Assembly (NCBI GenBank): GCA_050250815.1
Contig: JBFWNY010000026.1
Span: 1-58,077, forward strand
Reading direction: 5' to 3'
Length of the DNA stretch: 58,077 bases
From: JAEUMD01 sp050250815
Lineage (GTDB): Bacteria > Pseudomonadota > Alphaproteobacteria > Rhizobiales > Hyphomicrobiaceae
Part shown: positions 25,414 through 34,421 of the stretch, piece by piece
How positions within the stretch are numbered: the stretch's first letter is position 1
Layout: every line of letters begins with the position of its first letter
The notes under the pieces: model-generated
The model's input: the letters and a program-made list of their open reading frames with translations, nothing else
Database searches by the model: none
What the model was told of the DNA's origin: nothing
Program-made: the position numbers and the translations under genes

Positions 25414-27696
25414 CTAGCGCGATTCCGGGCCCTCCTCGAAGATGCGCTCCACGCTACTCACCTGTGGCTTTGCGCGCAATCCGCTAATGATGCGGTTGAG
25501 GTGATCCAAATCCCACACCTCGAGGTCAATGCGCATGTCGGTGAAATCGGCACCGCGGTGCACCATTTTGATGTTGTCGATGTTGCCGTCCTCGTTGCCG
25601 ATGACCCGTGCGATCTCGGCCAGAGAGCCGGGCTCGTTGACGGTCGTGACGACGATGTGGGCGGGAAATCTCGACGGATTTTGAAGATCGAGGTCCCAGC
25701 GCACGTCGATCCAGTTCTCGTGCTCGTAGTCCTGCAGCTGGGGCGAATGGATCTGGAAGATACGGATGCCGTCGGTGGGCGTCATGACGCCGACGATGCG
25801 ATCGCCCGGTACGGCGCCACCTGGCTCGAAGCGAACGGGCACGTCAGACCGCACACCGCGGATGGGCAGCGCGCCGGCCTTTGGTGCCGCCTCGCTCTGG
25901 CTGCCCGAACCGAGCTTGAACTTGAGCCCCATCACTTTGGACAAGTTGAACCAGCCATCCTGGGAAGGGGCCGTATCGAAACGGTTCTTTTGCCGCCGGA
26001 CGGGAGCCGTGGGCTGCGGCAGCGCCGCCTCTGGCGCCACCGAGCGCAAGACGGTGTCCGCACCGATTTCATTGCGGGCGACAGCAGCGTAGAGGTCCTC
26101 GATCGTCTTCTGGTTGAGGCGTGGCAGCGCGCGTCGAACCTTGTCGTCGGTGTACTCGATGCCCGCCCTATCGAACACGGACATGAGCAGCCGGCGTCCC
26201 AGCTCGGCGTACTGCTGGCGCACGGTATCGCGCGCGATGCGGCGGATAGCACCGCGCGCTCGGCCGGTGACTACGAAGCCCTCCCAGGCCGCCGGCGGCC
26301 GATGGGTCTTCGAGGTCATGACCTGTACCTCGTCGCCGTTGCGCAGGCGCGTGTCGATCGGCACCCGACGTCCGTTCACGTATGCACTGACCGCAGCGTT
26401 GCCGATGTCGGTATGCACGGCGTAGGCGAAATCGAGCACGGTAGCACCGTGCGGCAGGGCGATGAGCCGTCCCTTTGGCGTGAAGCAGAAGACTTGGTCG
26501 TGGAACAGCTCGAGCTTGGTGTGCTCGAGGAATTCCTCCGAATTGACTCCCTCGAGCAGCGTTTCCACCAGCTGGCGCAGGCGCAGATAGGGGTTCCCCT
26601 CCCCGTCGTGTCCCACGCCGTTGGCGTCGTCGCCGTGAGCTGCGCCGTTACCGTTTGAGCTACCGCCCGTCTTGTAAATCGCGTGCGCGGCGACGCCGAA
26701 CTCGGCGACCTCATGCATCTCGCGCGTGCGGATCTGGAGCTCAACGCGCTGAGCCCTCGGTCCAACCAGCGTGGTGTGAAGCGAGCGGTAGTTGTTGCGC
26801 TTGGGAACGGAGATGTAATCCTTGAAGCGCCCTGGAACCATCTGCCAGGCACGGTGGGCGACGCCGAGCGCGCGATAGCAGTCCTCCTCGGTCGCAACGA
26901 CGACGCGGAAACCGTAAATGTCGGAGAGCTGCTCGAGGCTGATCTGCTTGTTCTCCATCTTGCGCCAGATGGAATAGGGCCGCTTCTCCCGCCCCGATAC
27001 TTCGGCCGTCATCCCGGCATCGGCCAGCCTGCGCTCGACAGTCGTGCGGATCTCCGCGACCAGCCCCTCGTTGCGGCGCCTCAATTCGGCGAGCTTGTCG
27101 GTGACCGCCTTATAGGCCTCGGGATTGAGCCAGCGGAAGGCGTGGTCCTCTAGCTCCTCGCGCATCGCATGCATGCCCATGAGGCCAGCAAGCGGCGCGT
27201 AGATGTCGATCGTTTCCTCCGAGGTGCGGCGGCGGCTCGCCGGCTTCTTATGCTCCAGCGTGCGCATGTTGTGCAGGCGGTCGGCAAGCTTGACGAGCAG
27301 CACCCGTATATCAGTCGAAATCGCCACCAGAAGCTTGCGGAAGTTTTCCGCCTGCTGGGCCTCCTTCGTCACCAGATCGAGTTTCTTGATCTTGGTGAGG
27401 CCATCAACCAGCGCGCCGATCTCACGCCCGAACAGCTGGTCGATCTCGTTGCGCGTCGTATCGGTGTCTTCGATCACGTCGTGAAGGAGGGCGGTCGCGA
27501 TCGTGGCGTCGTCGAGCTTGAGATCGGTCAGGATCGCCGCGACCTCGAGAGGATGCGAGAAGTAAGGTGCCCCGTCCGCGCGCTTCTGCGTGCCATGAGC
27601 GCGCATGGCATAGACATAGGCCCGATCGAGCAGATGCTCGTCGGCCTTGGGATCGTAGCTCAGAACCTTCTCGACGAGTTCGTACTGGCGCATCAT
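25414..27696 (-). CDS. rsh: Rsh, bifunctional (p)ppGpp synthetase/hydrolase
   Basis: A 760-residue RelA/SpoT homologue controlling the stringent response. In order: HD hydrolase (HDVIEDT around residue 70), synthetase domain (DIYGFRVVV, then KRNNYRSLHT), TGS (about 390-450), helical and zinc-finger-like region, and a C-terminal ACT domain (VNEPGSLAEIA). Full length, so both activities are likely. It is downstream of rpoZ but behind a terminator-like hairpin, so it probably has its own promoter in 27,697-27,840. Confidence 0.95.
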   Translation of the reverse strand: MMRQYELVEKVLSYDPKADEHLLDRAYVYAMRAHGTQKRADGAPYFSHPLEVAAILTDLKLDDATIATALLHDVIEDTDTTRNEIDQLFGREIGALVDGLTKIKKLDLVTKEAQQAENFRKLLVAISTDIRVLLVKLADRLHNMRTLEHKKPASRRRTSEETIDIYAPLAGLMGMHAMREELEDHAFRWLNPEAYKAVTDKLAELRRRNEGLVAEIRTTVERRLADAGMTAEVSGREKRPYSIWRKMENKQISLEQLSDIYGFRVVVATEEDCYRALGVAHRAWQMVPGRFKDYISVPKRNNYRSLHTTLVGPRAQRVELQIRTREMHEVAEFGVAAHAIYKTGGSSNGNGAAHGDDANGVGHDGEGNPYLRLRQLVETLLEGVNSEEFLEHTKLELFHDQVFCFTPKGRLIALPHGATVLDFAYAVHTDIGNAAVSAYVNGRRVPIDTRLRNGDEVQVMTSKTHRPPAAWEGFVVTGRARGAIRRIARDTVRQQYAELGRRLLMSVFDRAGIEYTDDKVRRALPRLNQKTIEDLYAAVARNEIGADTVLRSVAPEAALPQPTAPVRRQKNRFDTAPSQDGWFNLSKVMGLKFKLGSGSQSEAAPKAGALPIRGVRSDVPVRFEPGGAVPGDRIVGVMTPTDGIRIFQIHSPQLQDYEHENWIDVRWDLDLQNPSRFPAHIVVTTVNEPGSLAEIARVIGNEDGNIDNIKMVHRGADFTDMRIDLEVWDLDHLNRIISGLRAKPQVSSVERIFEEGPESR

Positions 27697-27844
27697 GGCA
27701 TCAGCCCCGCCAGACGCGATGTGCTGCAGCCATCAGATCTCAAGTCCGTGACGCCCCTTGTCGCCTTTGCTCCCGCGAGCATCAGCCAGCACTGTTCGAC
27801 TGTCAATCTAACGCACCGCGACGCGGCGTCTCGTTGGTCTAACA

Positions 27845-27876
27845 TGGAAAAGGCCGGCTCCGCGTGGACCCGGCCT
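27845..27876 (-). terminator. Rho-independent terminator of rpoZ
   Basis: Read on the minus strand: a 7-base GC stem (AGGCCGG at 27851-27857 pairing with CCGGCCT at 27870-27876), a 12-base loop, and a TTTTCC tail. It lies 30 bases after the rpoZ stop. Confidence 0.7.
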
Positions 27877-27905
27877 CCCCGAAACCAAAACCGGCCCGAC
27901 GCAGA

Positions 27906-28334
27906 TCAGCGCCCGCGGTCGCGTCCGCTGCCCGTGCCACCAGCCGCGGACGGCTCAGTCGGCGTCAGCGCCTCGAGGCCGCGCAGCAGCTGCTCCTCGG
28001 TCATGACGTCGACGTGCGTATCACTGTTCGTGTCGTCACGGCCGAGAACCGGCGCACGCCGCTCGGGCGGCAGCAACGGGGCGGCAACCGCCTCGGGCTC
28101 GTCCACTTCGACGTTCTTCTGGATCGAGTGAATGAGGCTCTCGCGCATATCCTCCGGCGCGATCGTCCGCTCGGCGATCTCGCGCAGCGCGATGACCGGG
28201 TTCTTGTCGTTGTCGGGATCGATCGTGATCGCATTGCCGGCTGCAATCGTGCGCGCCCGGTGGGCCGCCAGCAGTACCAACTCGAAGCGGTTGGGGATCT
28301 TGTCGACGCAATCCTCGACGGTGACGCGTGCCAT
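27906..28334 (-). CDS. rpoZ: RNA polymerase omega subunit
   Basis: A 142-residue omega subunit. The family core fills the first 75 residues (MARVTVEDCVDKI, NRFELVLLAAHRAR, NPVIALREIA), and a longer acidic then Gly-rich tail follows, as is common in alphaproteobacteria. A strong GGAGGTG ribosome binding site precedes the ATG at 28334. Omega is part of a ppGpp site on RNA polymerase, fitting the rsh gene next to it. Confidence 0.95.
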   Translation of the reverse strand: MARVTVEDCVDKIPNRFELVLLAAHRARTIAAGNAITIDPDNDKNPVIALREIAERTIAPEDMRESLIHSIQKNVEVDEPEAVAAPLLPPERRAPVLGRDDTNSDTHVDVMTEEQLLRGLEALTPTEPSAAGGTGSGRDRGR

Positions 28335-28982
28335 GAAGTTCACCTCCGGTGTGATTGGCGCATAGGCCGGCCGAACGGCTAAGCGCCCGAAACCGATGCC
28401 GACGCCCGTCAAGATCGTGCTCGACCTGACCGACAGCGCGCGACCGCAACAAAACGCGGCCCGAAAGCACCGCCTCCGAACCACGCACCTGATCTTTGCC
28501 TCTTCTGACACGAAACCGCAGGCGACTCAACGCCCAAGTTAGCCGCCCATTATTTGGGCAGCGGCTATGTCGGCAGACCGGCGCAAACCATCCGACAAAA
28601 GATCATATATTCCGTACTACGGCATAATCATCTGAAACAGCCCGCAAAAATCGAATGTGCGACGACCTGTCGCAGGTGCGACTGCAGCGATAAACTGTTA
28701 TTCGCCACGCTCATATTGAAGCGCTGGTCTCCAGCCAACATCTTGCTCCAACGTGACAGTTTCCTACATCTGGCTCGCACGCGCGAGGCCGAGAGCGGTT
28801 TCGGCCGGCGGCGAAACGCCCGGGACCGAGTCAGAGAGTGACGAGTTGGCTAGACGTTCTTCAATTGCATGGGCGGAATACTGATGGCTCTAGGTGGACC
28901 CGCAAGAGCACGACGGCCGTTAGGCGAAATGGCCCCGAGCCCCTCCAAGCAAAGCTCCGATAACGGAGAACAAGAGGCAACA
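28335..28982. promoter_or_regulatory. Long divergent intergenic region rpoZ / NYN gene
   Basis: About 650 bases without a supportable gene. From about 28,540 to 28,790 the sequence is clearly more AT-rich than its surroundings, with a TATATT at 28,605-28,610. It should carry both divergent promoters. A short plus-strand frame (28,554-28,841) has no coding character. An RNA gene is possible but nothing specific was recognised. Confidence 0.4.
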
Positions 28983-29621
28983 ATGCATTTTTATCCGAAC
29001 GAGCGCATTGCCCTGTTCATCGATGGCGCGAACCTCTACGCGACCTCCAAGGCGCTCGGTTTTGACATCGATTACAAGCGTTTGCTTTCGCATTTCCGGC
29101 AGAAGGCGCATCTGGTCCGCGCGCTCTATTACACGGCGCTCGCCGAGGACCAGGAGTACTCGTCCATCCGGCCGCTCATCGATTGGCTGGATTACAACGG
29201 CTACACGATGGTCACCAAGCCCATCAAGGAGTTCACAGACTCGACCGGCCGCCGCAAGGTCAAGGGCAACATGGACATCGAGCTTGCCGTCGACGCCATG
29301 CGGCTGGCGAGCACGCTCGATCACATCGTGCTGTTCTCCGGCGACGGCGACTTCCGCGGTCTGGTGGCAGCGCTTCAGCAGGAAGGCAAGCGTGTCAGCG
29401 TCGTTTCCACGCTACGCACCCAGCCGGCGATGATCGCCGACGAACTGCGCCGTCAGGCCGACCAGTTTATCGACCTCGACGAGCTCGAGGGCATCGTCGG
29501 CCGCGATCCTTCCCAGCGCGCGCCCCGCGAGCCACGCAACTATTCGCGCTCGTCCGGCTCGCGGTCGGACCCCGTGCCGTTCGACGAGAACGACGACATC
29601 GTCGAGAACGAGAACATCTGA
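28983..29621 (+). CDS. NYN-domain (LabA/DUF88-type) putative ribonuclease
   Basis: A 212-residue protein. The NYN (PIN-like) domain covers residues 1-165 with the acidic metal-site motifs FIDGANLY, KGNMDIELAVDAM and FSGDGDF. The C-terminal 45 residues are Arg/Ser-rich then acidic. Start MHFYPNER at 28983 with AGAGG upstream. NYN proteins of this type are presumed RNases; the substrate here is unknown. Neighbours rpoZ and rsh are conserved around it in the order. Confidence 0.9.
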   Translation: MHFYPNERIALFIDGANLYATSKALGFDIDYKRLLSHFRQKAHLVRALYYTALAEDQEYSSIRPLIDWLDYNGYTMVTKPIKEFTDSTGRRKVKGNMDIELAVDAMRLASTLDHIVLFSGDGDFRGLVAALQQEGKRVSVVSTLRTQPAMIADELRRQADQFIDLDELEGIVGRDPSQRAPREPRNYSRSSGSRSDPVPFDENDDIVENENI

Positions 29622-29707
29622 CCGCTCCCCCGTGTTCTTTTGCGATGGACCCGCTGTGCTTGCGCGCTGCGGGCTCATGCCGCATGAGCTGACGGTCGCC
29701 CTTTCGG

Positions 29708-30418
29708 ATGCCGCAGCACATGCCCTCGCCCAGATCGCCGCGAAAGCCGCCCGACCAGACACGCAGCGCCACGGTACCTTGCCTGCCCGAGGCGCCGTCC
29801 GGCTGCCGCAAGTGTCCGCGGCTGGCAGCATTCCGCGACTCCAACGTTGCAGCCGAACCTGCCTGGTTCAACAATCCCGTGCCGTCGTTCGGGGACCCAG
29901 ATTCACGGTTGCTGATCGTGGGGCTTGCACCAGGTCTGCGGGGCGCCAATCGTACCGGGCGTCCATTCACCGGCGACTACGCGGGCGATCTTCTCTATGC
30001 GACGCTCTCGGCCTACGGCTTTTCCCGGGGAACCTATCGCGCCGAGACCGACGACGGCCTCACGCTCCAAGACTGCATGATCACCAATGCCGTCCGCTGC
30101 GTACCACCTGAAAACAAGCCCACGCCCGCCGAGATCGCCTGCTGCCGGCCATTCCTCGCAGCACGCATCGCCTCCATGCCGCGCCTCCGCGCGATCCTCG
30201 CTCTCGGCCGCATTGCGCACGACCAGACGCTCGCCGCCCTCGGCCTGCGCAAGTCGGCATATCCTTTCGCGCACGGCGAACGACACGATATCGGCGGTGG
30301 CGTCATGCTCGCCGACAGCTTCCACTGCTCGCGTTACAACACCAACACGGGACGGCTGACGCCGGCCATGTTCGAGGCGGTCTTCGCCGCCATCCGCGCG
30401 ACGCTCGATCGCCACTGA
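29708..30418 (+). CDS. Family 5 uracil-DNA glycosylase (UDGb type), iron-sulfur
   Basis: A 236-residue base-excision enzyme. The iron-sulfur ligands appear as Cys33-x2-Cys36, then Cys131 and Cys145 or 146. Motif 1 GLAPGLRGANRTGRPF is the UDGb form (no catalytic Asp of family 4), and the last motif SRYNTNTGRLT is also UDGb-like. In many relatives the last motif starts HPSR; here it is HCSR. It removes uracil and other deaminated bases from DNA. An ATG at 29720 is an alternative start. Confidence 0.88.
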   Translation: MPQHMPSPRSPRKPPDQTRSATVPCLPEAPSGCRKCPRLAAFRDSNVAAEPAWFNNPVPSFGDPDSRLLIVGLAPGLRGANRTGRPFTGDYAGDLLYATLSAYGFSRGTYRAETDDGLTLQDCMITNAVRCVPPENKPTPAEIACCRPFLAARIASMPRLRAILALGRIAHDQTLAALGLRKSAYPFAHGERHDIGGGVMLADSFHCSRYNTNTGRLTPAMFEAVFAAIRATLDRH

Positions 30419-30497
30419 AAATCCCCGCGCCCGCCGCCGCGACGCCGCGTTGAGGGCTTCCGCTGCTCCACATGGACAAGCAGCAGGAGACCGCCCG

Positions 30498-31208
30498 ATG
30501 CCGCCCCGCCCACTGTTTCGATCGATCTGGCGCTTCAACGCGCTCGTCATTGCCACCGTCGGCCTCATGATGCTCGCCTATGGCAGCCTGCTCGGCACGA
30601 TGCTGTTGCGGGATTTCCTGCGGCCACGTTTCGTAGCCGACATCCTGCCGGTCGCGGGCGATGTGGCCGCCCGCCCGCAGACGGCCGCCGAACGGCCGCG
30701 CGCCGACGTGCGCAGCATGAGCAGAATCGAGGGGCGTGACGTTCTGTGGGGTCCGCTCGGATCGCAGGAGCATGTCACGTCGGGCTACTACTCCAAGGAT
30801 GCGACGAACACCCGTGACTATCTGCTCTATGAACTCGGCACCGGCTCGTTCCGCCGGCTCATCGGCCGCGACGGAGTGCTCGTGACTCAAGCCTCCACCG
30901 TCCGCAGGGACCACACCGCGGGCAGTCCGACCCTGGCGCTGCGCGTCGCCTACGCGGCGCACGACACCAACGGCGACGGCCGCCTGAGTGCCCAGGACGA
31001 CCAGACGCTGGCGCTGGCAACCGCGGACGGACGCAATCTGCGGACCCTGGTGACCGACATGCGCAGCCTCGTCGCCGAGGCGATCGACAGCGACGGGCGC
31101 CTCGTCCTGATCATCAAGTCACGCAGCGGCGGTGTCCGCGCGCTGACCGTGTCGCTCGACGATCTGGCCGTCGTCTCCGAGACGCCTTATGAGGCGCCTG
31201 TGTTGTAG
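30498..31208 (+). CDS. Membrane-anchored hypothetical protein with an EF-hand-like motif
   Basis: A 236-residue protein with one N-terminal transmembrane helix (about 14-37) and the rest presumably periplasmic. A DTNGDGRLSAQD stretch around residues 157-168 matches a calcium-binding EF-hand loop (D-x-N-x-D-G-x-L). The C-terminus is predicted beta-rich. Start MPPRPLFRS at 30498 follows AGGAGA. No family name recognised. Follows the UDG gene with an 80-base gap. Confidence 0.7.
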   Translation: MPPRPLFRSIWRFNALVIATVGLMMLAYGSLLGTMLLRDFLRPRFVADILPVAGDVAARPQTAAERPRADVRSMSRIEGRDVLWGPLGSQEHVTSGYYSKDATNTRDYLLYELGTGSFRRLIGRDGVLVTQASTVRRDHTAGSPTLALRVAYAAHDTNGDGRLSAQDDQTLALATADGRNLRTLVTDMRSLVAEAIDSDGRLVLIIKSRSGGVRALTVSLDDLAVVSETPYEAPVL

Positions 31209-31373
31209 GACGCGGCTGGGCTCGCGGCTCCAGCCCGAAGTCTGCAGCCCTTTGCAAGGCAGCCGCGGCCGTGACGCGCCACGAGTTGTCTTATCGTCGT
31301 CGCCCACATGCCGCGCAGTGTGAAGCCCGCTGACCCTGGCACGCCACCGGGCATCGCGCCTATCCCCCGCCGT

Positions 31374-31404
31374 TGTCATCCTCGGCCTTATGCCGAGGAT
31401 GACA
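31374..31404. repeat. Perfect palindrome (REP-like element or bidirectional terminator)
   Basis: A 13-base arm TGTCATCCTCGGC (31374-31386) is separated by a 5-base loop from its perfect reverse complement GCCGAGGATGACA (31392-31404). It lies between two convergent genes. There is no T-run on either side. The sequence resembles the extragenic palindromes I know from Hyphomicrobiales genomes. Confidence 0.6.
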
Positions 31405-31455
31405 GGTGATCGCGTGCGCATAATTCCGATTGGAGTCGCACTCGCTAGCGCACCA

Positions 31456-33084
31456 TCACACCAGCCGTGATTGCTCCACGGCCGCGGCGATGAAGCTGCG
31501 GAACAGGGGGTGTGGCTCGAACGGGCGGGATTTGAGTTCGGGGTGATACTGCACGCCAACGAACCAGGGGTGCTCGGGATATTCGACCGTCTCGGGCAGC
31601 AGACCGTCGGGTGACGTGCCGGCAAAGCGCAGCCCGGCGTTCTCCAGCCGCGTGCGATAATGCGTATTGACCTCGTAGCGGTGGCGGTGGCGCTCGGAGA
31701 TGCGCGTACCGCCGTACATCTGAGCGATGCGGCTGCCCTCGGCGAGCCGCGCTTCATAGGCACCAAGACGCATCGTGCCGCCCAGGTCGCCGCCCTGGCG
31801 CCGCTGCTCCAGCTCGTTGCCGCGCATCCACTCCGTCATGAGACCCACGACCGGCTCGGCACTCGCGCCGAATTCGGTCGAGGATGCGCCCGTGACGCCA
31901 GCCAGATTGCGCGCGGCCTCGATGCACGCCATCTGCATGCCGAAGCAGATGCCGAAATAGGGCACCTTGCGCTCGCGCGCGAACTTGGCGGCCAGGATCT
32001 TGCCCTCCGCGCCGCGCTCGCCGAAGCCGCCCGGCACCAGGATGCCGTCGACGCCTTCGAGATACGGCGCCGGGTCCTCACGCTCGAACACCTCCGCCTC
32101 GATCCACTCGAGGTTGACGCGCACGCGATTGGCGATGCCGCCGTGCACCAGCGCCTCGATCAACGACTTGTAGGCATCCTTGAGGCCCGTGTACTTGCCG
32201 ACGATGGCGATCGTCACCTCGCCTTCCGGATTGGAGACATTCTCGGAGATCGATTGCCAGCGGCGCAAGTCGGGCTGCGGCGCGCCGGTGATGCCGAATG
32301 CCTCCAGCACCTGCCGGTCGAGACCCTCGCGATGATAAGCGAGCGGCACGTCGTAGATCGACTTGACGTCGAGCGCCTGGATGACGGCTTCCTCACGCAC
32401 GTTGCAGAACAGCGCGATCTTCTTGCGCTCGGCTTTCGGCATCTCGCGGTCGGCGCGGCACATCAGGATGTCGGGCTGGATGCCGATCGAGCGCAGCTCT
32501 TTCACCGAATGCTGCGTCGGCTTGGTCTTCAATTCTCCGGCGGAGGGAATCCACGGCAGCAGCGTCAGGTGAATGTAGACGCAGGAGTGGCGCGGCAGCT
32601 CGTTGCCGAGCTGGCGTATCGCCTCGAAGAACGGCAGTGCCTCGATGTCGCCCACCGTGCCCCCGATCTCGACCAGAACGAAATCGACGCCCTCGTTGCC
32701 TTCGAGCACGAACTGCTTGATGGCGTCGGTGACGTGCGGGATTACCTGAACGGTGCCGCCCAGGTAGTCGCCACGGCGCTCCTTGGCGATGATGTTCTGA
32801 TAGATGCGTCCCGTCGTGATGTTGTCCGACTGCTTGGCCGGAACGCCGGTGAAGCGCTCGTAGTGGCCAAGGTCCAGATCGGTCTCGGCGCCGTCGTCTG
32901 TGACGAACACCTCGCCGTGCTGGTAGGGGCTCATCGTTCCGGGATCGACGTTCAGATACGGGTCGAGCTTACGGAGACGGACGGAGTACCCGCGCGCTTG
33001 AAGAAGCGCGCCGAGTGCGGCCGATGCGAGGCCCTTGCCAAGGGAGGAGACCACGCCGCCGGTAATGAAGATGTACCGCTGCAT
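31456..33084 (-). CDS. pyrG: PyrG, CTP synthase
   Basis: A 542-residue amidoligase converting UTP to CTP with glutamine. The N-terminal synthetase domain (GGVVSSLGKG P-loop, LDPYLNVDPGTM) and the C-terminal class I glutaminase (PYFGICFGMQMA with the nucleophile Cys, later His and Glu) are complete. Starts MQRYIF at 33084; the frame runs further upstream without family sequence. Follows secG as in many alphaproteobacteria. Confidence 0.97.
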   Translation of the reverse strand: MQRYIFITGGVVSSLGKGLASAALGALLQARGYSVRLRKLDPYLNVDPGTMSPYQHGEVFVTDDGAETDLDLGHYERFTGVPAKQSDNITTGRIYQNIIAKERRGDYLGGTVQVIPHVTDAIKQFVLEGNEGVDFVLVEIGGTVGDIEALPFFEAIRQLGNELPRHSCVYIHLTLLPWIPSAGELKTKPTQHSVKELRSIGIQPDILMCRADREMPKAERKKIALFCNVREEAVIQALDVKSIYDVPLAYHREGLDRQVLEAFGITGAPQPDLRRWQSISENVSNPEGEVTIAIVGKYTGLKDAYKSLIEALVHGGIANRVRVNLEWIEAEVFEREDPAPYLEGVDGILVPGGFGERGAEGKILAAKFARERKVPYFGICFGMQMACIEAARNLAGVTGASSTEFGASAEPVVGLMTEWMRGNELEQRRQGGDLGGTMRLGAYEARLAEGSRIAQMYGGTRISERHRHRYEVNTHYRTRLENAGLRFAGTSPDGLLPETVEYPEHPWFVGVQYHPELKSRPFEPHPLFRSFIAAAVEQSRLV

Positions 33085-33233
33085 GGGCCTGCATGAATAC
33101 ATAGAAGGGGGACGATTCGAAGCGCCAAATTCACGCGGTCCACGGCCCTGCGATGGGGGCCACCGAGTTGCTGCTCGCACGCAAGCGCGCAGACCTCAAA
33201 TTGCGGCCACTCAGCGCGGAGGCGTTGGGCGCG

Positions 33234-33617
33234 TCAGCGCTGCTGCGGAACCTGAGGCTGCAACTTGTCAAGAATGCCGCCGCGGCCGGTCGGGGCGGGG
33301 GTCGCGGGATCGCTGCCCGCCGGCGCCGTGGTGCCGGCGGCGGGCGCCGACGGTGCCGCGCGGTCGAGCAGCGACGGTCCACCGCTGCGGCTGTTCGCAA
33401 TCAGTGTCAGCGACAGGCTGGTGATGAAGAACGCAAGCGCCAGGGCCGCCGTCGTACGGGTCAGCAGGTTGGCCGTGCCGCGCCCCGTGAGGAAGCCGCC
33501 GCCACCACCGCCACCGCCACCGATGCCCAGCGCGCCGCCTTCGGAGCGCTGCATGAGCACCACGAGCACGAGAGCTGCGGCAATGAACAGGTGTAAGACG
33601 AGCAGTGCGGTGGCCAT
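33234..33617 (-). CDS. secG: SecG, preprotein translocase subunit
   Basis: A 127-residue SecG. Two transmembrane helices (about 3-23 and 55-75) flank the family loop VLMQRSEGGALG, followed by a run of nine glycines. A Pro/Ala-rich C-terminal tail is typical of this group. Start MATALLVLHL at 33617. Lies between pyrG and an exported hypothetical gene in a tpiA-secG-pyrG order. Confidence 0.93.
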   Translation of the reverse strand: MATALLVLHLFIAAALVLVVLMQRSEGGALGIGGGGGGGGGFLTGRGTANLLTRTTAALALAFFITSLSLTLIANSRSGGPSLLDRAAPSAPAAGTTAPAGSDPATPAPTGRGGILDKLQPQVPQQR

Positions 33618-33736
33618 GGCTTTCCCGGCGTCGGTTCGGATGTCGAGCGCGCTCTTACACGATCGGCCGCGCCATGACCAGCACCCGGCCTGCAAGGCCC
33701 GAATTGGCCGCATCGGCCCGAGCCACTAACCCCGAG

Positions 33737-34354
33737 CTACTGCGCGGGCGCGTCGTTGACCGGCTTGCGTGTCTTCTTTGCCCTGGCGCGCTTCTCGGTG
33801 CCAGGCTCGGCGCTGTCGGGTTCGACGGCGCCTGAAGCAGACCTCGCGGCGGCAGCCTTGCGCACCGGTTTGCTCTTAGCCTCGGGGGCGGCCTCGCCCG
33901 CCGGAGCGGTTGTTACGCTCGCCGACGGCTTGCGGACGGGCGCTGGTACCTCGGCGGCAGGCGGTGGCGGCTGGCCCGGAGCCGCCGTCTCGGCCGTCTC
34001 CGGCTTGCGCTCGGGTGCCGGCGCGGCGTCAGGCGATACCGGCAACTTGTGTTTCTCGGGGATGACGACGATCGACCGGCAGCGGAAAAGCAACTGCTCC
34101 TTAACCCCGATCAACCGCTCGATATAGCGAACCTGATCCGTCGTCAGATTTATTTTCGCCCAGTCCGGTCCCCGCTCGAGGTTGGCCTGTGCGCCACCGC
34201 CTTCAAGCAGCGACTTCTCGCTTTCGAGCTTATCGCACTCTGTATCCGTCAGCGGCGAGGCGAATGCCGCGACCGGCTGCAGAGCAAGAAGGATAGCTAA
34301 CGGCGCCGATGCAATGAGGGCGCGCCGGCACCCGGACCTGAGGCTTGGCAACAT
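33737..34354 (-). CDS. Exported hypothetical protein with Pro/Ala/Lys-rich tail
   Basis: 205 residues. A signal peptide (about 1-32, ending AFA-SPL) is followed by a short ordered segment of about 75 residues with two cysteines (TECDKLE and LLFRCRS), which could pair. The remaining 100 residues are low-complexity Pro/Ala/Glu/Lys, probably disordered and ending very basic. No family recognised. It sits between tpiA and secG, all on the minus strand. Confidence 0.65.
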   Translation of the reverse strand: MLPSLRSGCRRALIASAPLAILLALQPVAAFASPLTDTECDKLESEKSLLEGGGAQANLERGPDWAKINLTTDQVRYIERLIGVKEQLLFRCRSIVVIPEKHKLPVSPDAAPAPERKPETAETAAPGQPPPPAAEVPAPVRKPSASVTTAPAGEAAPEAKSKPVRKAAAARSASGAVEPDSAEPGTEKRARAKKTRKPVNDAPAQ

Positions 34355-34421
34355 GGGTACACCTGGCTACAGGGCACGCGGACCTAAGCCGCCACCCGCG
34401 GAGGTCGTCGTTATCCGACCG

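Noticed and set aside
24895..26658. 587-codon plus-strand frame across DUF2062 and rsh
   Set aside because: Antisense to two recognised genes, no motif or ribosome binding site.
31660..33096. 478-codon plus-strand frame across pyrG
   Set aside because: It shadows pyrG in another frame; composition and motifs show only pyrG is real.
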